64,000 bases of DNA from Flavobacterium fragile (GTDB lineage Bacteria; Bacteroidota; Bacteroidia; Flavobacteriales; Flavobacteriaceae). A program made the position numbers and the translations under genes. The stretch is from contig NZ_JAMLJN010000010.1 in the NCBI RefSeq assembly GCF_023634865.1, positions 1-64,000 on the forward strand, in the 5' to 3' direction. This document shows positions 14,485 to 24,400 of this stretch, one piece after another. Under the pieces are notes generated by a model. The model did no database searches. It saw nothing but the letters and a program-made list of their open reading frames with translations, and was not told the origin of the DNA. The first letter of the stretch is position 1. Each line of letters opens with the position of its first letter.

Positions 14485-15669
14485 TTATTTTAAAAATTCA
14501 AAAATTCCAGCTGCCCCTTGACCTGTTCCAACACACATTGAAACGATTCCGTATTTACTGTTTCTCAGGCGCATTTCGTCAAACAATTGAACTGATAGTT
14601 TAGCACCAGTACAACCTAGCGGGTGGCCTAAAGCGATAGCGCCACCGTTCACGTTTACGATTTCAGGATTTAAACCTAATTCTCTCACAACTGCTAAAGA
14701 TTGTGCAGCGAAAGCTTCGTTTAACTCAATTAAATCGATTTGGTCTTGTTTTAATCCTGCTTGTTTTAATGCTTTTGGAATCGCGGTAACTGGACCAATT
14801 CCCATGATTCTTGGTTCTACTCCTGAAGGAGCGTAGCTTACCATTCTTGCAATTGGTTCCAAATTTAATTCTTTCACCATTTCTTCGCTCATGATTAATA
14901 CGAAAGCAGCACCATCACTCATTTGAGAAGAGTTTCCAGCAGTAACCGAACCATCAGCAGCGAATACAGGACGTAATCCAGCTAAAGCTTCTACTGAAGT
15001 TCCAGCTCTTGGACCTTCGTCTTTATTTACAATGTAAGATTTGGTTTCTTTTTTACCATTTTCATTGATAAACGTTTGTTCTACTGTAATAGGAACAATT
15101 TGTTTATCGAATTTACCTTCTGCTTGTGCTTTTAAGGCTTTCATATGTGAATGGTAAGCAAATTCATCTTGATCTTCACGCGAAACGTTGAATTGTTTTG
15201 CAACTGCTTCAGCCGTTAATCCCATTCCCCAGTAATAATCTTCGTGACCTGCAGCGGCAACTTTGTAATCTGGTGTTGGTTTGTAACCTCCCATTGGAAT
15301 GTAACTCATGCTTTCTGCACCACCAGCGATAATACAATCTGCCATTCCTGATTGAATTTTAGCTGTTGCCATTGCGATAGTTTCTACTCCAGAAGCACAA
15401 TATCTATTTACTGTAACTCCAGGAACATCTGTAATTTTTAATCCCATTAATGAAATTAAACGCCCAACGTTCAAACCTTGTTCGGCTTCTGGCATGGCAT
15501 TTCCTACCATCACGTCATCAATACGTGTTTTGTCGAAATCAGGCAATTCTTTCATCATGTGTTCGATGGTTTCTGCTGCTAATTCGTCAGGTCTTTTGAA
15601 TCGGAATAAGCCTTTTGGAGCTTTTCCAACTGCTGTTCTATATCCTTTTACTATATATGCTGTTCTCAT
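14485..15669 (-). CDS. fadA: Acetyl-CoA acyltransferase (thiolase) FadA
   Basis: It cleaves 3-ketoacyl-CoA in the last step of beta-oxidation. The 394-residue protein has the nucleophile motif VNRYCASGVETI, the GGAESMSYIPMGG loop, and the active-site His and Cys in GGAIALGHPLGCTGAK and SMCVGTGQGAAG. It lies three bases from fadN and 21 from fadE. A second, biosynthetic-type thiolase is encoded at 44611-45789. Confidence 0.95.
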   Translation of the reverse strand: MRTAYIVKGYRTAVGKAPKGLFRFKRPDELAAETIEHMMKELPDFDKTRIDDVMVGNAMPEAEQGLNVGRLISLMGLKITDVPGVTVNRYCASGVETIAMATAKIQSGMADCIIAGGAESMSYIPMGGYKPTPDYKVAAAGHEDYYWGMGLTAEAVAKQFNVSREDQDEFAYHSHMKALKAQAEGKFDKQIVPITVEQTFINENGKKETKSYIVNKDEGPRAGTSVEALAGLRPVFAADGSVTAGNSSQMSDGAAFVLIMSEEMVKELNLEPIARMVSYAPSGVEPRIMGIGPVTAIPKALKQAGLKQDQIDLIELNEAFAAQSLAVVRELGLNPEIVNVNGGAIALGHPLGCTGAKLSVQLFDEMRLRNSKYGIVSMCVGTGQGAAGIFEFLK

Positions 15670-15672
15670 TTC

Positions 15673-18063
15673 TTAGTTTCTTAACGGTTTCCCTTTGGTT
15701 AACATGTACTGAATTCTTTCTAAAGATTTTCTTTCTCCAGTTAATGATAAAAATGCTTCTCTTTCTAAATCCAATAAATATTGTTCAGAAACTAAAGTTG
15801 CTTCTGATAAATCACCACCAGCCATAACGTAAGCTAGTTTGTTTGCAATTTTTTTATCGTGTTCAGAAATGTATTTACCAGCTTCCATTTGGTCAGTTCC
15901 TACTAAGAACATACCTAAAGCTTGTTTCCCTAGTACTTTGATATCTTTTCTTCTTACAGGTTGCGTGTAACCTTGTTCCGCCATTTGTGAAGCTACTTGT
16001 TTGGCTGTAGCGATTTGACGGTCTTTGTTTACCACAACGATATCTCTTCCTTTTTGTAAAACGCCAGTATCAAAACCTTCATAAGCCGAAGTAGCTACTT
16101 TTGCCATACCTATAGTTAAGAAATATTCTTGAAGTACATTTAATTCTACGTCGTTTTTGCGGAATAAATCAGAAGCTCTTAACGCCATCTCTTTTGAACC
16201 ACCACCGCCAGGAATTACACCAACACCAAATTCTACTAATCCGATATAAGTTTCTGCAGCAGCAACCGCTCTATCAGAATGCATTACTAATTCGCAACCA
16301 CCACCTAATGTCATTCCGTGAGGAGCCGCGATAACTGGAATTGCAGAATAACGACAACGCATCATTGTGTCTTGGAACATTTTGATAGCCATGTTTAATT
16401 CGTCATATTCTTGCTCAACAGCCATCATGAAAATCATTCCTAAGTTAGCTCCAACAGAGAAATTTGCACCTTGATTTCCAATCACTAAACCATTATAATC
16501 TTTTTCAGCAATGTCAATCGCTTTGTTAATTCCTTGTAAAACACCAGCTCCAATAGAATTCATTTTAGATGTAAATTCTAAATTGATGATTCCATCACCT
16601 AAATCGGTAATAATCGCATCGCTGTTGTTCCATATTTTTTTGCTTTCGCGAATGTTATTTAAGATAATGAAAGCATCCTGACCTGGAACTTTCTCTACTT
16701 TTTTGTTTGTGATAGAGTAGAAGTGTGTTGCTCCATCTTTTACTGAATAGAAAGAAGTAACTCCAGAAGCTACCATATCAGTTACCCAAGAAGCAGGTTG
16801 GTAACCTTCCGCTTTCATTAATTCGATTCCTTTTTCAACTCCGATAGCATCCCAAATTTCGAATGGACCATTTTCCCAACCGAATCCAGCTTTCATAGCA
16901 TCATCGATTTTGTAGAACGCATCTGTGATTTCAGGAATTCTGTTAGAACAATATTGGAACATTGAAGCGAAGTTTTTTCTGTAAAATTCTCCAGCTTTGT
17001 CTTTTCCAGTAACTAAAACTTTGAATCTATCGATTGGTTTTTCAATCGTTTTGGTTAATTCTAAAGTTGCGAAAGATGCTTTTTTATTTGGTCTGTAAGT
17101 TAAAGTATCTAAATCTAAAGTCAGAATGTCTTTTCCTTCTTTTTTGTAGAAACCTTGTCCTGTTTTGCTTCCTAACCATTTGTTTTCCATCATTTTGTTA
17201 ACAAATTCTGGAAGTTTGAATAATTCATGCGCTTCGTCGTTTGGACAATTTTCATAAATTCCGTTCGCAACGTGAACTAAAGTATCCAAACCTACAACAT
17301 CAACCGTTCTAAAAGTAGCTGATTTTGGACGACCAATAACTGGTCCCGTTAATTTATCTACTTCTTCAACGGTTAATCCCATTTCTTTTACTTGGTGGAA
17401 TAAACTTTGAATTCCGAAGATTCCAATTCTATTTCCAATAAAAGCCGGAGTATCTTTAGCAACCACTGAAGTTTTTCCTAAGAATTTTTCACCATATCCA
17501 TTTAAGAAATCTAATACTTCTTGCGATGTTTTTGGACCAGGAATAATTTCAAATAATTTTAAGTAACGCGCAGGGTTAAAGAAGTGTGTTCCACAGAAAT
17601 GCTGTTGGAAATCTTCGCTTCTTCCTTCGCTCATAAATTGAATTGGAATACCAGACGTATTCGAAGTTACTAAAGTTCCTGGTTTTCTATATTTATCAAC
17701 TTGTTCAAAAACAATTTTCTTGATGTCTAATCTTTCCACAACTACTTCGATAATCCAATCAGCAGTTGCAATTTTCGACATATCATCTGTAGTATTACCT
17801 GTAGTAATTCTTGAAGCAAAACTTGGATGATAAATAGGAGAAGGCTTCGATTTTAATGCATTAGCTAAATGATCATTTACTAATCGGTTTCTAACAGCTT
17901 TACTTTCAAGAGTTAGACCTTTTTTCTGTTCGGCTTCGGTAAGTTCGTTTGGTGCGATGTCTAATAATAAGACTTCGACACCAATATTAGCAAAATGGCA
18001 AGCAATACCACTTCCCATAATTCCGGAACCAATAACAGCAACTTTTTTAATATTACGTTTCAT
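15673..18063 (-). CDS. fadN: 3-hydroxyacyl-CoA dehydrogenase / enoyl-CoA hydratase FadN
   Basis: A 796-residue bifunctional beta-oxidation enzyme. The dehydrogenase part comes first (Rossmann motif VAVIGSGIMGSGIACHFA, then FFNPARYLKLFEI) and the crotonase part last (APHGMTLGGGCELVMHSD, VEFGVGVIPGGGG). This order is the reverse of E. coli FadB and matches Bacillus FadN (about 789 residues). It heads the three structural genes of the operon and follows the MarR gene by 18 bases. Confidence 0.94.
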   Translation of the reverse strand: MKRNIKKVAVIGSGIMGSGIACHFANIGVEVLLLDIAPNELTEAEQKKGLTLESKAVRNRLVNDHLANALKSKPSPIYHPSFASRITTGNTTDDMSKIATADWIIEVVVERLDIKKIVFEQVDKYRKPGTLVTSNTSGIPIQFMSEGRSEDFQQHFCGTHFFNPARYLKLFEIIPGPKTSQEVLDFLNGYGEKFLGKTSVVAKDTPAFIGNRIGIFGIQSLFHQVKEMGLTVEEVDKLTGPVIGRPKSATFRTVDVVGLDTLVHVANGIYENCPNDEAHELFKLPEFVNKMMENKWLGSKTGQGFYKKEGKDILTLDLDTLTYRPNKKASFATLELTKTIEKPIDRFKVLVTGKDKAGEFYRKNFASMFQYCSNRIPEITDAFYKIDDAMKAGFGWENGPFEIWDAIGVEKGIELMKAEGYQPASWVTDMVASGVTSFYSVKDGATHFYSITNKKVEKVPGQDAFIILNNIRESKKIWNNSDAIITDLGDGIINLEFTSKMNSIGAGVLQGINKAIDIAEKDYNGLVIGNQGANFSVGANLGMIFMMAVEQEYDELNMAIKMFQDTMMRCRYSAIPVIAAPHGMTLGGGCELVMHSDRAVAAAETYIGLVEFGVGVIPGGGGSKEMALRASDLFRKNDVELNVLQEYFLTIGMAKVATSAYEGFDTGVLQKGRDIVVVNKDRQIATAKQVASQMAEQGYTQPVRRKDIKVLGKQALGMFLVGTDQMEAGKYISEHDKKIANKLAYVMAGGDLSEATLVSEQYLLDLEREAFLSLTGERKSLERIQYMLTKGKPLRN

Positions 18064-18081
18064 GTGTATAGGTTTGTTGTT

Positions 18082-18522
18082 TTATTTGTCGTTATATATT
18101 TTTTTATCGGTAATCAATTCGTTTATGATTTCGGCAACTTCCATAAAGTGTTGCAATTTTTCTTCACTTATATGTTGCTTTACAGTTTCATTAAAACGAA
18201 GTACAGTTTCTTTTGAAAGTTCTCTTTTCTCTTTACCATCTTTGGTTAATAGAATAATTACCCCTCTACCATCAGTTGGGTTTTTTTTACGAGTAATTAA
18301 ACCTCTTTCTTCCATTGATTTTAATGTACGAGTTAAACTAGTAGCTTCCATACCCATCTTTGGTCCTAAAGTAGTAGAGGGAGAACCTTTTTCTCTGTCA
18401 ATACTTAATAAAGCAAAACCGGTAGCCATAGTTGCTCCATATTTAGCTGCTTCTTCATTATACATTCTCGCTACTGCTTGCCATGTGGTCCTTAAGGCGT
18501 AATCAATTGTTTTATCTTTCAT
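18082..18522 (-). CDS. MarR family regulator of the fad operon
   Basis: A 146-residue winged-helix regulator with MATGFALLSIDREKG, then LTRTLKSMEERGLITRKKNP and the wing GRGVIILLTKDGKEK. It is the first gene of the operon with fadN, fadA and fadE. A perfect palindrome 34-61 bases upstream of its start is the likely binding site, and a weaker one precedes the acyl-CoA synthetase gene. It is probably a fatty acyl-CoA responsive repressor (FadR-like role), by inference from context. Confidence 0.88.
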   Translation of the reverse strand: MKDKTIDYALRTTWQAVARMYNEEAAKYGATMATGFALLSIDREKGSPSTTLGPKMGMEATSLTRTLKSMEERGLITRKKNPTDGRGVIILLTKDGKEKRELSKETVLRFNETVKQHISEEKLQHFMEVAEIINELITDKKIYNDK

Positions 18523-18555
18523 TTAGTTGTAATCAAATCTTTTTCAAATATAAAA

Positions 18556-18583
18556 AAAAATACTATGCATGCATAGTATTTTT
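18556..18583. promoter_or_regulatory. Palindromic operator upstream of marR-fadNAE
   Basis: The centre is the perfect 20-base palindrome ATACTATGCATGCATAGTAT, extended by four A on one side and four T on the other. It lies in the promoter region of the marR gene (minus strand). MarR proteins typically bind such sites next to their own gene. Confidence 0.7.
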
Positions 18584-18618
18584 AACATTTTTGGGAAAAT
18601 TTAACATTAAATTAAAAT

Positions 18619-18642
18619 AAGACCCACTATAAGTGGGTCTTG
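18619..18642 (-). terminator. Terminator of the acyl-CoA synthetase gene
   Basis: The hairpin AAGACCCACT-TATA-GTGGGTCTT stands seven bases after the synthetase stop and is followed by a T-rich stretch on the minus strand. Confidence 0.75.
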
Positions 18643-18648
18643 GAAGTT

Positions 18649-20421
18649 TTATCCGTAAATTTTTTGATATAAGTCGTTATATTTTTCTTTAATAATTTTA
18701 CGTCTTAATTTCATGGTTGGAGTGAGGTGACCAGCATCGATAGACCAAATATCGGGAGTAAGTTCAAATTTTTTAACTCTTTCCCAATTCCCGAATTTTT
18801 CATTACATAGATCTATCTCTTCTTGAATTCTGTCTATTACCATTTTGCTAGCACATAGTTCTTCATTAGAAGAAAAAGTTGTATTGTTATGTCGGTGTGC
18901 CCATTCTGTAACAAATTCAAAATTTGGTTGTATAAAAGCAGCCGGCATTTTTTCTCCTTCACCAATAACCATAATTTGCTCTATGAAACGAGATTGTTTG
19001 AAAGCATTTTCTAAAATCTGAGGAGCTACATATTTTCCACCAGAAGTTTTGAACATTTCTTTTTTACGATCGGTAATTTTTAGGAAACCATCAGAATCGA
19101 TTTCACCAATATCACCCGTATGGAAATAACCATCTTTTAAAACATCTGCAGTTTGAGTTTCGTCTTTGTAATACCCCATCATTACATTTGGACCTTTACA
19201 TAAGATTTCGCCATCTTCTGCAATTTTAACTTCAACTCCATTTAAAATTTTTCCAACGGTTCCTACTCTGAACCCACCATTTCTCATGTCGTTTACTGAG
19301 ATTACAGGAGAAGTTTCAGTTAAACCATAACCTTCCATAACTGGAATATTAGCCGCACAGAATACTTTGGTGAGTCTTGTTTGTAAAGCAGCACTTCCCG
19401 AAACTAGTAATTCTAATTCGCCACCTAAACCTTCTTGCCATTTCGAGAAAATTAATTTACGCGCAATTTTTAATTTGAATTCGTAGAATGCACCGTTTTG
19501 TTTATAAGGTTTGTATTCCATTCCTAAATCTAAAGCCCAGAAGAAAAGGGCTTTTTTGATGCCTGTTAAATCAGCTCCTTTTGCGTAGATTTTGTCATAT
19601 ACTTTTTCTAATAAACGTGGGACAACCGACATTACATGTGGTTTTACTTCTTTTAAGTTGTCTGAAATTTTTTCAATACTTTCAGCGAAGTAAATCGATA
19701 TACCATAATATTGGTACAAATACGTCAACATTCTTTCAAAGATGTGACAAATAGGTAGGAAGCTTAACGCTCTTGTGTCCCCAGCTCTTAAAGGAACTCT
19801 TGGAGCACTCATTAAAACATCGGAAACAATATTTTGGTGTGATAACATAACACCTTTTGGTCTTCCTGTTGTTCCAGAAGTATAGATAATCGTTGCTAAA
19901 TCAGTTGTAGCAACATTATTTTTTCTATCTTCAACAACATCTTGATTATCGGTATTTGCTCCTAATTCCAATATTTCTCTCCAACTTTTGCATCCTGCAA
20001 TATCATTGTAAGAGAAAACATCTTTTAGTAAAGGAACATTAGCTTTAATACTTTGTAATTTTTCATAAACTTCAATATCAGATACAAAAACATATTGCGA
20101 TTCTGAGTGATTTAAAATATATTCATAATCTTCTGCAGAAATTGTAGGATACATTGGAACAGTTTGCGCTCCTGTCTGTAATACACCAACATCTGTTATA
20201 TGCCATTCTGTTCTATTGTTAGACGAAATGATAGCTATTTTATCATTTCTATTTACTCCTAATCGAAGTAATCCTCTTGAAATAGCGTTGGCTTTGTCTA
20301 AATATTCCTGAGTAGATGTTTTAATCCACTGTCCGTCATATTTTGTAACTAAAGCATCCTTTAAATTATACTTTTCTAATTGGTGGTAAGGAAAGTCAAA
20401 TAAGCGTGTTATATTCTTCAT
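18649..20421 (-). CDS. Long-chain acyl-CoA synthetase (AMP-binding)
   Basis: It activates fatty acids to acyl-CoA with ATP. The 590-residue protein has the P-loop TIIYTSGTTGRPKGVMLSH, the GYGLTETSP motif, YFHTGDIGEID and the hinge ITDRKKEMFKTSGGKY. I chose the ATG at 20421; the slightly longer frame starts at a TTG. It is transcribed on its own, with a terminator before marR. A degenerate copy of the fad operator stands about 100 bases upstream, which suggests co-regulation with beta-oxidation. Confidence 0.93.
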   Translation of the reverse strand: MKNITRLFDFPYHQLEKYNLKDALVTKYDGQWIKTSTQEYLDKANAISRGLLRLGVNRNDKIAIISSNNRTEWHITDVGVLQTGAQTVPMYPTISAEDYEYILNHSESQYVFVSDIEVYEKLQSIKANVPLLKDVFSYNDIAGCKSWREILELGANTDNQDVVEDRKNNVATTDLATIIYTSGTTGRPKGVMLSHQNIVSDVLMSAPRVPLRAGDTRALSFLPICHIFERMLTYLYQYYGISIYFAESIEKISDNLKEVKPHVMSVVPRLLEKVYDKIYAKGADLTGIKKALFFWALDLGMEYKPYKQNGAFYEFKLKIARKLIFSKWQEGLGGELELLVSGSAALQTRLTKVFCAANIPVMEGYGLTETSPVISVNDMRNGGFRVGTVGKILNGVEVKIAEDGEILCKGPNVMMGYYKDETQTADVLKDGYFHTGDIGEIDSDGFLKITDRKKEMFKTSGGKYVAPQILENAFKQSRFIEQIMVIGEGEKMPAAFIQPNFEFVTEWAHRHNNTTFSSNEELCASKMVIDRIQEEIDLCNEKFGNWERVKKFELTPDIWSIDAGHLTPTMKLRRKIIKEKYNDLYQKIYG

Positions 20422-20519
20422 AATTCGCAATTATTATTTTATGCAAATTATAAAAATAAAGTTAATTAAACAATTTTTTAAATAATTGATAATCTATTAG
20501 TTAGTATTTTAATAAAAAT

Positions 20520-20546
20520 AAAATACTATGCTTGCCTACTAATTTT
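20520..20546. promoter_or_regulatory. Imperfect second copy of the fad operator
   Basis: TACTATGCTTGCCTACTA matches the perfect operator core TACTATGCATGCATAGTA at 15 of 18 positions, with the same flanking A and T runs. It is about 100 bases before the acyl-CoA synthetase start on the minus strand. Confidence 0.5.
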
Positions 20547-20553
20547 AATAAAA

Positions 20554-21399
20554 TTATGAAAATGTTATGAAAATTATTGAAATTATAGCAAGTAAAATTC
20601 CTAAATAGTTCCATTTAGTCATTTTTTCTTTAAAAAGTAGGATTCCTGCTAAACTTCCTAAAATAATTACGCCCATATTCATTCCGGTAAATACTGTTGA
20701 CGGATTTTCGGATAAAGCTTTGTGTGCTTTTAAATAGAAGAGTATGTTTCCGAAATTTAAAATCCCTAAAGCCAATCCCCAAAGTATATTTTTAAATTCT
20801 AATTTTTCTTTTTGAACCAGAATTTTTCCAATTAGGAATAAAATCGAAATTATAAATGCACCGCAAAAAATGATGAATAGGGAAGTTGTGAAACTAAAAT
20901 CACTAAAAACGGCAACTTTCTTAAATAGAATGTCAATAATTCCAAATCCCAATAAAACCAATATTGGATAAACCCAATTATCTGATTTACTTTCTGATTT
21001 TTTATTTAAGGTGAAGAATATGGCAGAAAATCCAACTATAAAACCAATAATTTTCAATTGACTAAACGTTTCATTAAATAAAAAGTAAGAAGCGGTTAAC
21101 GGAATAAATAATGATAATCTTTGGGCAATATCTGTTTTTACGATTCCAACTTCTTTTATTGATTTGGCTTGAATTAAAAATACAATTGGCAATAAAATAG
21201 CTAATCCAATAAAAAGTGAATATGGAATCGTTTTTTCTTGGAAAGTTAATTCAGGGTGGTAAGTAAAATAGGTAAGGAGTAAAGCCGAAAAATAATTAAA
21301 CGTAATGATTTGAAATATATTCAATTGAAATCGTTTGGCTATTTTTAAAAATATCCCAACACTTACACTACAAATTACGCTTAAAATGACAAACCACAT
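20554..21399 (-). CDS. EamA/DMT-family membrane transporter
   Basis: A 281-residue protein made almost entirely of about ten transmembrane helices in two five-helix repeats, typical of drug/metabolite transporters. The second repeat starts near WVYPILVLLGFGIIDILFKK and ends GSLAGILLFKEKMTKWNYLGI, the usual EamA closing segment with a Glu/Lys pair. The substrate is unknown. It lies upstream of the acyl-CoA synthetase, 132 bases away. Confidence 0.85.
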   Translation of the reverse strand: MWFVILSVICSVSVGIFLKIAKRFQLNIFQIITFNYFSALLLTYFTYHPELTFQEKTIPYSLFIGLAILLPIVFLIQAKSIKEVGIVKTDIAQRLSLFIPLTASYFLFNETFSQLKIIGFIVGFSAIFFTLNKKSESKSDNWVYPILVLLGFGIIDILFKKVAVFSDFSFTTSLFIIFCGAFIISILFLIGKILVQKEKLEFKNILWGLALGILNFGNILFYLKAHKALSENPSTVFTGMNMGVIILGSLAGILLFKEKMTKWNYLGILLAIISIIFITFS

Positions 21400-21427
21400 T
21401 GTTATTTAATTTTACACAATAGTACAA

Positions 21428-21458
21428 AAAAAGCATCTTAATTAAAAGATGCTTTTTT
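21428..21458 (-). terminator. Terminator of purL
   Basis: The hairpin AAAGCATCTT-TTAAT-TAAGATGCTTT with flanking T run lies 17 bases after the purL stop on the minus strand. Confidence 0.85.
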
Positions 21459-21475
21459 ATAAAAGTTTGGATAAA

Positions 21476-24400
21476 TTATTTTTTATTCTCAATCCATTTT
21501 CTTGCATTAACAAATGCTTCTAACCATGGAGAAACTTCATCTTTTTGGCCTCTTTCTGGATAATGTGCCCAGTTCCAAGGGAAAGTTGAGCGCTCAATGT
21601 GTGGCATCATTACTAAATGTCTTCCAGTAGTATCGCACATCATAGCCGTGTTGAAATCAGAACCATTTGGATTTGCTGGATAACCTTTGTAAGCATATTT
21701 TGCTACGATGTTATATTTATCTTCTGAATAAGGTAATTTGAATTTTCCTTCTCCGTGTGAAATCCATACGCCTAAAGTTGTTCCTTCCAAAGTGGATAAC
21801 ATCACCGAATTATTCTTCTGAACCGTTACCGAAGTAAAGCCACTTTCGTGTTTGTTCGAAGTGTTGTGGTGCATTTTTCCGTGAACTTCGTGTTCTGGAT
21901 TAATCAATTCTAATTCCATTAATAATTGACAACCATTACAAATTCCGACCGAAAGTGTGTCTTCTCTTTTGTAGAAGTTTTTCAAAGCCGTATTGGCTTT
22001 TTCGTTGTATAAAAACGCTCCAGCCCAACCTTTAGCCGAACCTAAAACATCCGAATTCGAGAATCCTCCAACTGCTCCAATGAATTGAATGTCTTCCAAT
22101 GTTTCTCTTCCCGAAATTAAATCGGTCATGTGAACATCTTTTACATCAAATCCTGCTAAAAACATGGCATTTGCCATTTCACGTTCTGAATTACTTCCTT
22201 TTTCGCGAATAATAGCGGCTTTTGGTCTTGGTTTTGAAGCATCAATCACTGGTAGTTTTCCATCAAAATGTGATGGGAAAGTGAATTGTAATTTCTGATT
22301 TTTGTAGTTATCAAAACGCTCCTTAGCCATTCCATTTTTAGATTGTTTTGAATCTAAAAGGAAAGAGGTTTTAAACCAAGTATCTCTTAAAGTTGCAATA
22401 CTAAACGTTAAACTATCTTCACCATTAATAATGGTAAACGCATCGCCATCAATTGCTGAACCAATTTTGAAAATCTCAATATTATGTTGGGCAAAAATTG
22501 CTTCCACTTCAGTACTCGCTTGGAAAACAACACCGATATTTTCATTAAATAAAGCTTTAACCGTATCTTTTTCTCCTAATGAAGTCAAGTCGATTAACGC
22601 ACCTAATTTATCATCAGCAAAACACATTTCTAATAAAGTAGTGATTAAACCACCGCTTCCAATATCGTGTCCTGCTTTAATTTTTCTGTCTTTGATTAAA
22701 TCTTGTAAAACGTTGAACGCTTTTTTGAAGAATTCTGAATTTTGAATCGTTGGAACGTCATTTCCAATTTTATTCAACACCTGAGCGAATGAACTTCCCC
22801 CTAATTTAAACGAATCTTGTGATAAGTTGATGTAGTAAATGTTTCCGCCGTTTCTTTGTAAAACTGGTTCTACTACTTTAGTAATGTTTGAACAATTTCC
22901 AGCTGCTGAAATAATAACTGTTCCTGGCGCAATTACTTCGTCATTTGGATATTTTTGTTTCATTGAAAGTGAATCTTTTCCTGTTGGAATATTGATTCCC
23001 AATTCAATTGCAAAATCCGAACAACCTTTTACTGCTTCGTATAAACGAGCGTCTTCACCTTCATTTTTACAAGCCCACATCCAGTTGGCTGATAATGAAA
23101 CCGATTGTAAGCCATCTTTCAATGGTGCCCAAACTATATTTGATAACGCCTCAGCAATAGCAGTTCTTGAACCCGCAACAGGATTTACCAAAGCCGAAAT
23201 AGGCGAGTGCCCAATCGAAGTTGCAATACCTTCTTTTCCTTTGAAATCCAATGCCATAACTCCGACATTGTTTAAAGGTAATTGTAATGGACCCACACAT
23301 TGTTGTTTTGCCACGCGTCCGCCTACACAACGGTCCACTTTGTTGGTTAACCAATCTTTACAAGCAACAGCTTCTAATTGTAAAACTTGACTCAAATAGC
23401 TTGCAATATTTTCTTTTGAATATTCTAAATCAGAATAATTGGTTACAACGGTTTTATCCGTCATAATGGTTTTTGGCGAACTCCCGAAGAAATCTTCTAA
23501 AGCATAATCCATTGGTTTTACACCAGTTGATTTTGATTCGAATGTAAATCTATGGTCGTTAGTTACGTCACCCACTTGATACATTGGAGAACGCTCTCTG
23601 TCGGCAATTCTTTGTAAGGTTTCAATGTCTTTTTCACCAATAACTAATCCCATTCTTTCTTGTGATTCGTTTCCGATGATTTCTTTTGCAGAAAGAGTAG
23701 GATCACCAACAGGTAATTTGTCTAAATCAATTAATCCTCCAGATTCTTCAACTAATTCAGAAAGACAATTCAAATGTCCACCAGCACCATGATCGTGAAT
23801 TGAAACAATTGGATTATTATCACTTTCTACCAAACCACGAATGGCATTAGCAGCACGTTTTTGCATTTCTGGATTCGAACGTTGGATAGCATTTAATTCA
23901 ATTCCTGAACCAAAAGCACCTGTATCTGCAGAAGAAACCGCAGCACCGCCCATTCCAATTCTATAATTTTCTCCACCTAAAATAACGATTTTATCGCCAG
24001 CTGTAGGTTTCTTTTTAATTGCTTGATCTAATTTCCCGTAACCAATTCCACCCGCTTGCATGATGACTTTATCGTAACCAATTTTACGATTGTTTTCTTC
24101 ATGCTCGAAAGTTAATATAGAACCCGTAATTAAAGGTTGCCCAAATTTATTTCCGAAATCAGAAGCTCCGTTCGAAGCTTTAATTAAAATATCCATTGGC
24201 GTTTGGTACAACCAAGGTCTTTCTGACATTCCGTTTTCCCATGGACGTTTGTCATCTTGAGCGGAGTCGAAAGGTGCTAAACGTGAATAAGAAGTCATGT
24301 AAACGGCAGTTCCTGCTAATGGTAACGAACCTTGTCCACCAGCTAAACGGTCACGAATTTCGCCTCCTGAACCGGTTGCAGCTCCGTTGAATGGTTCTAC

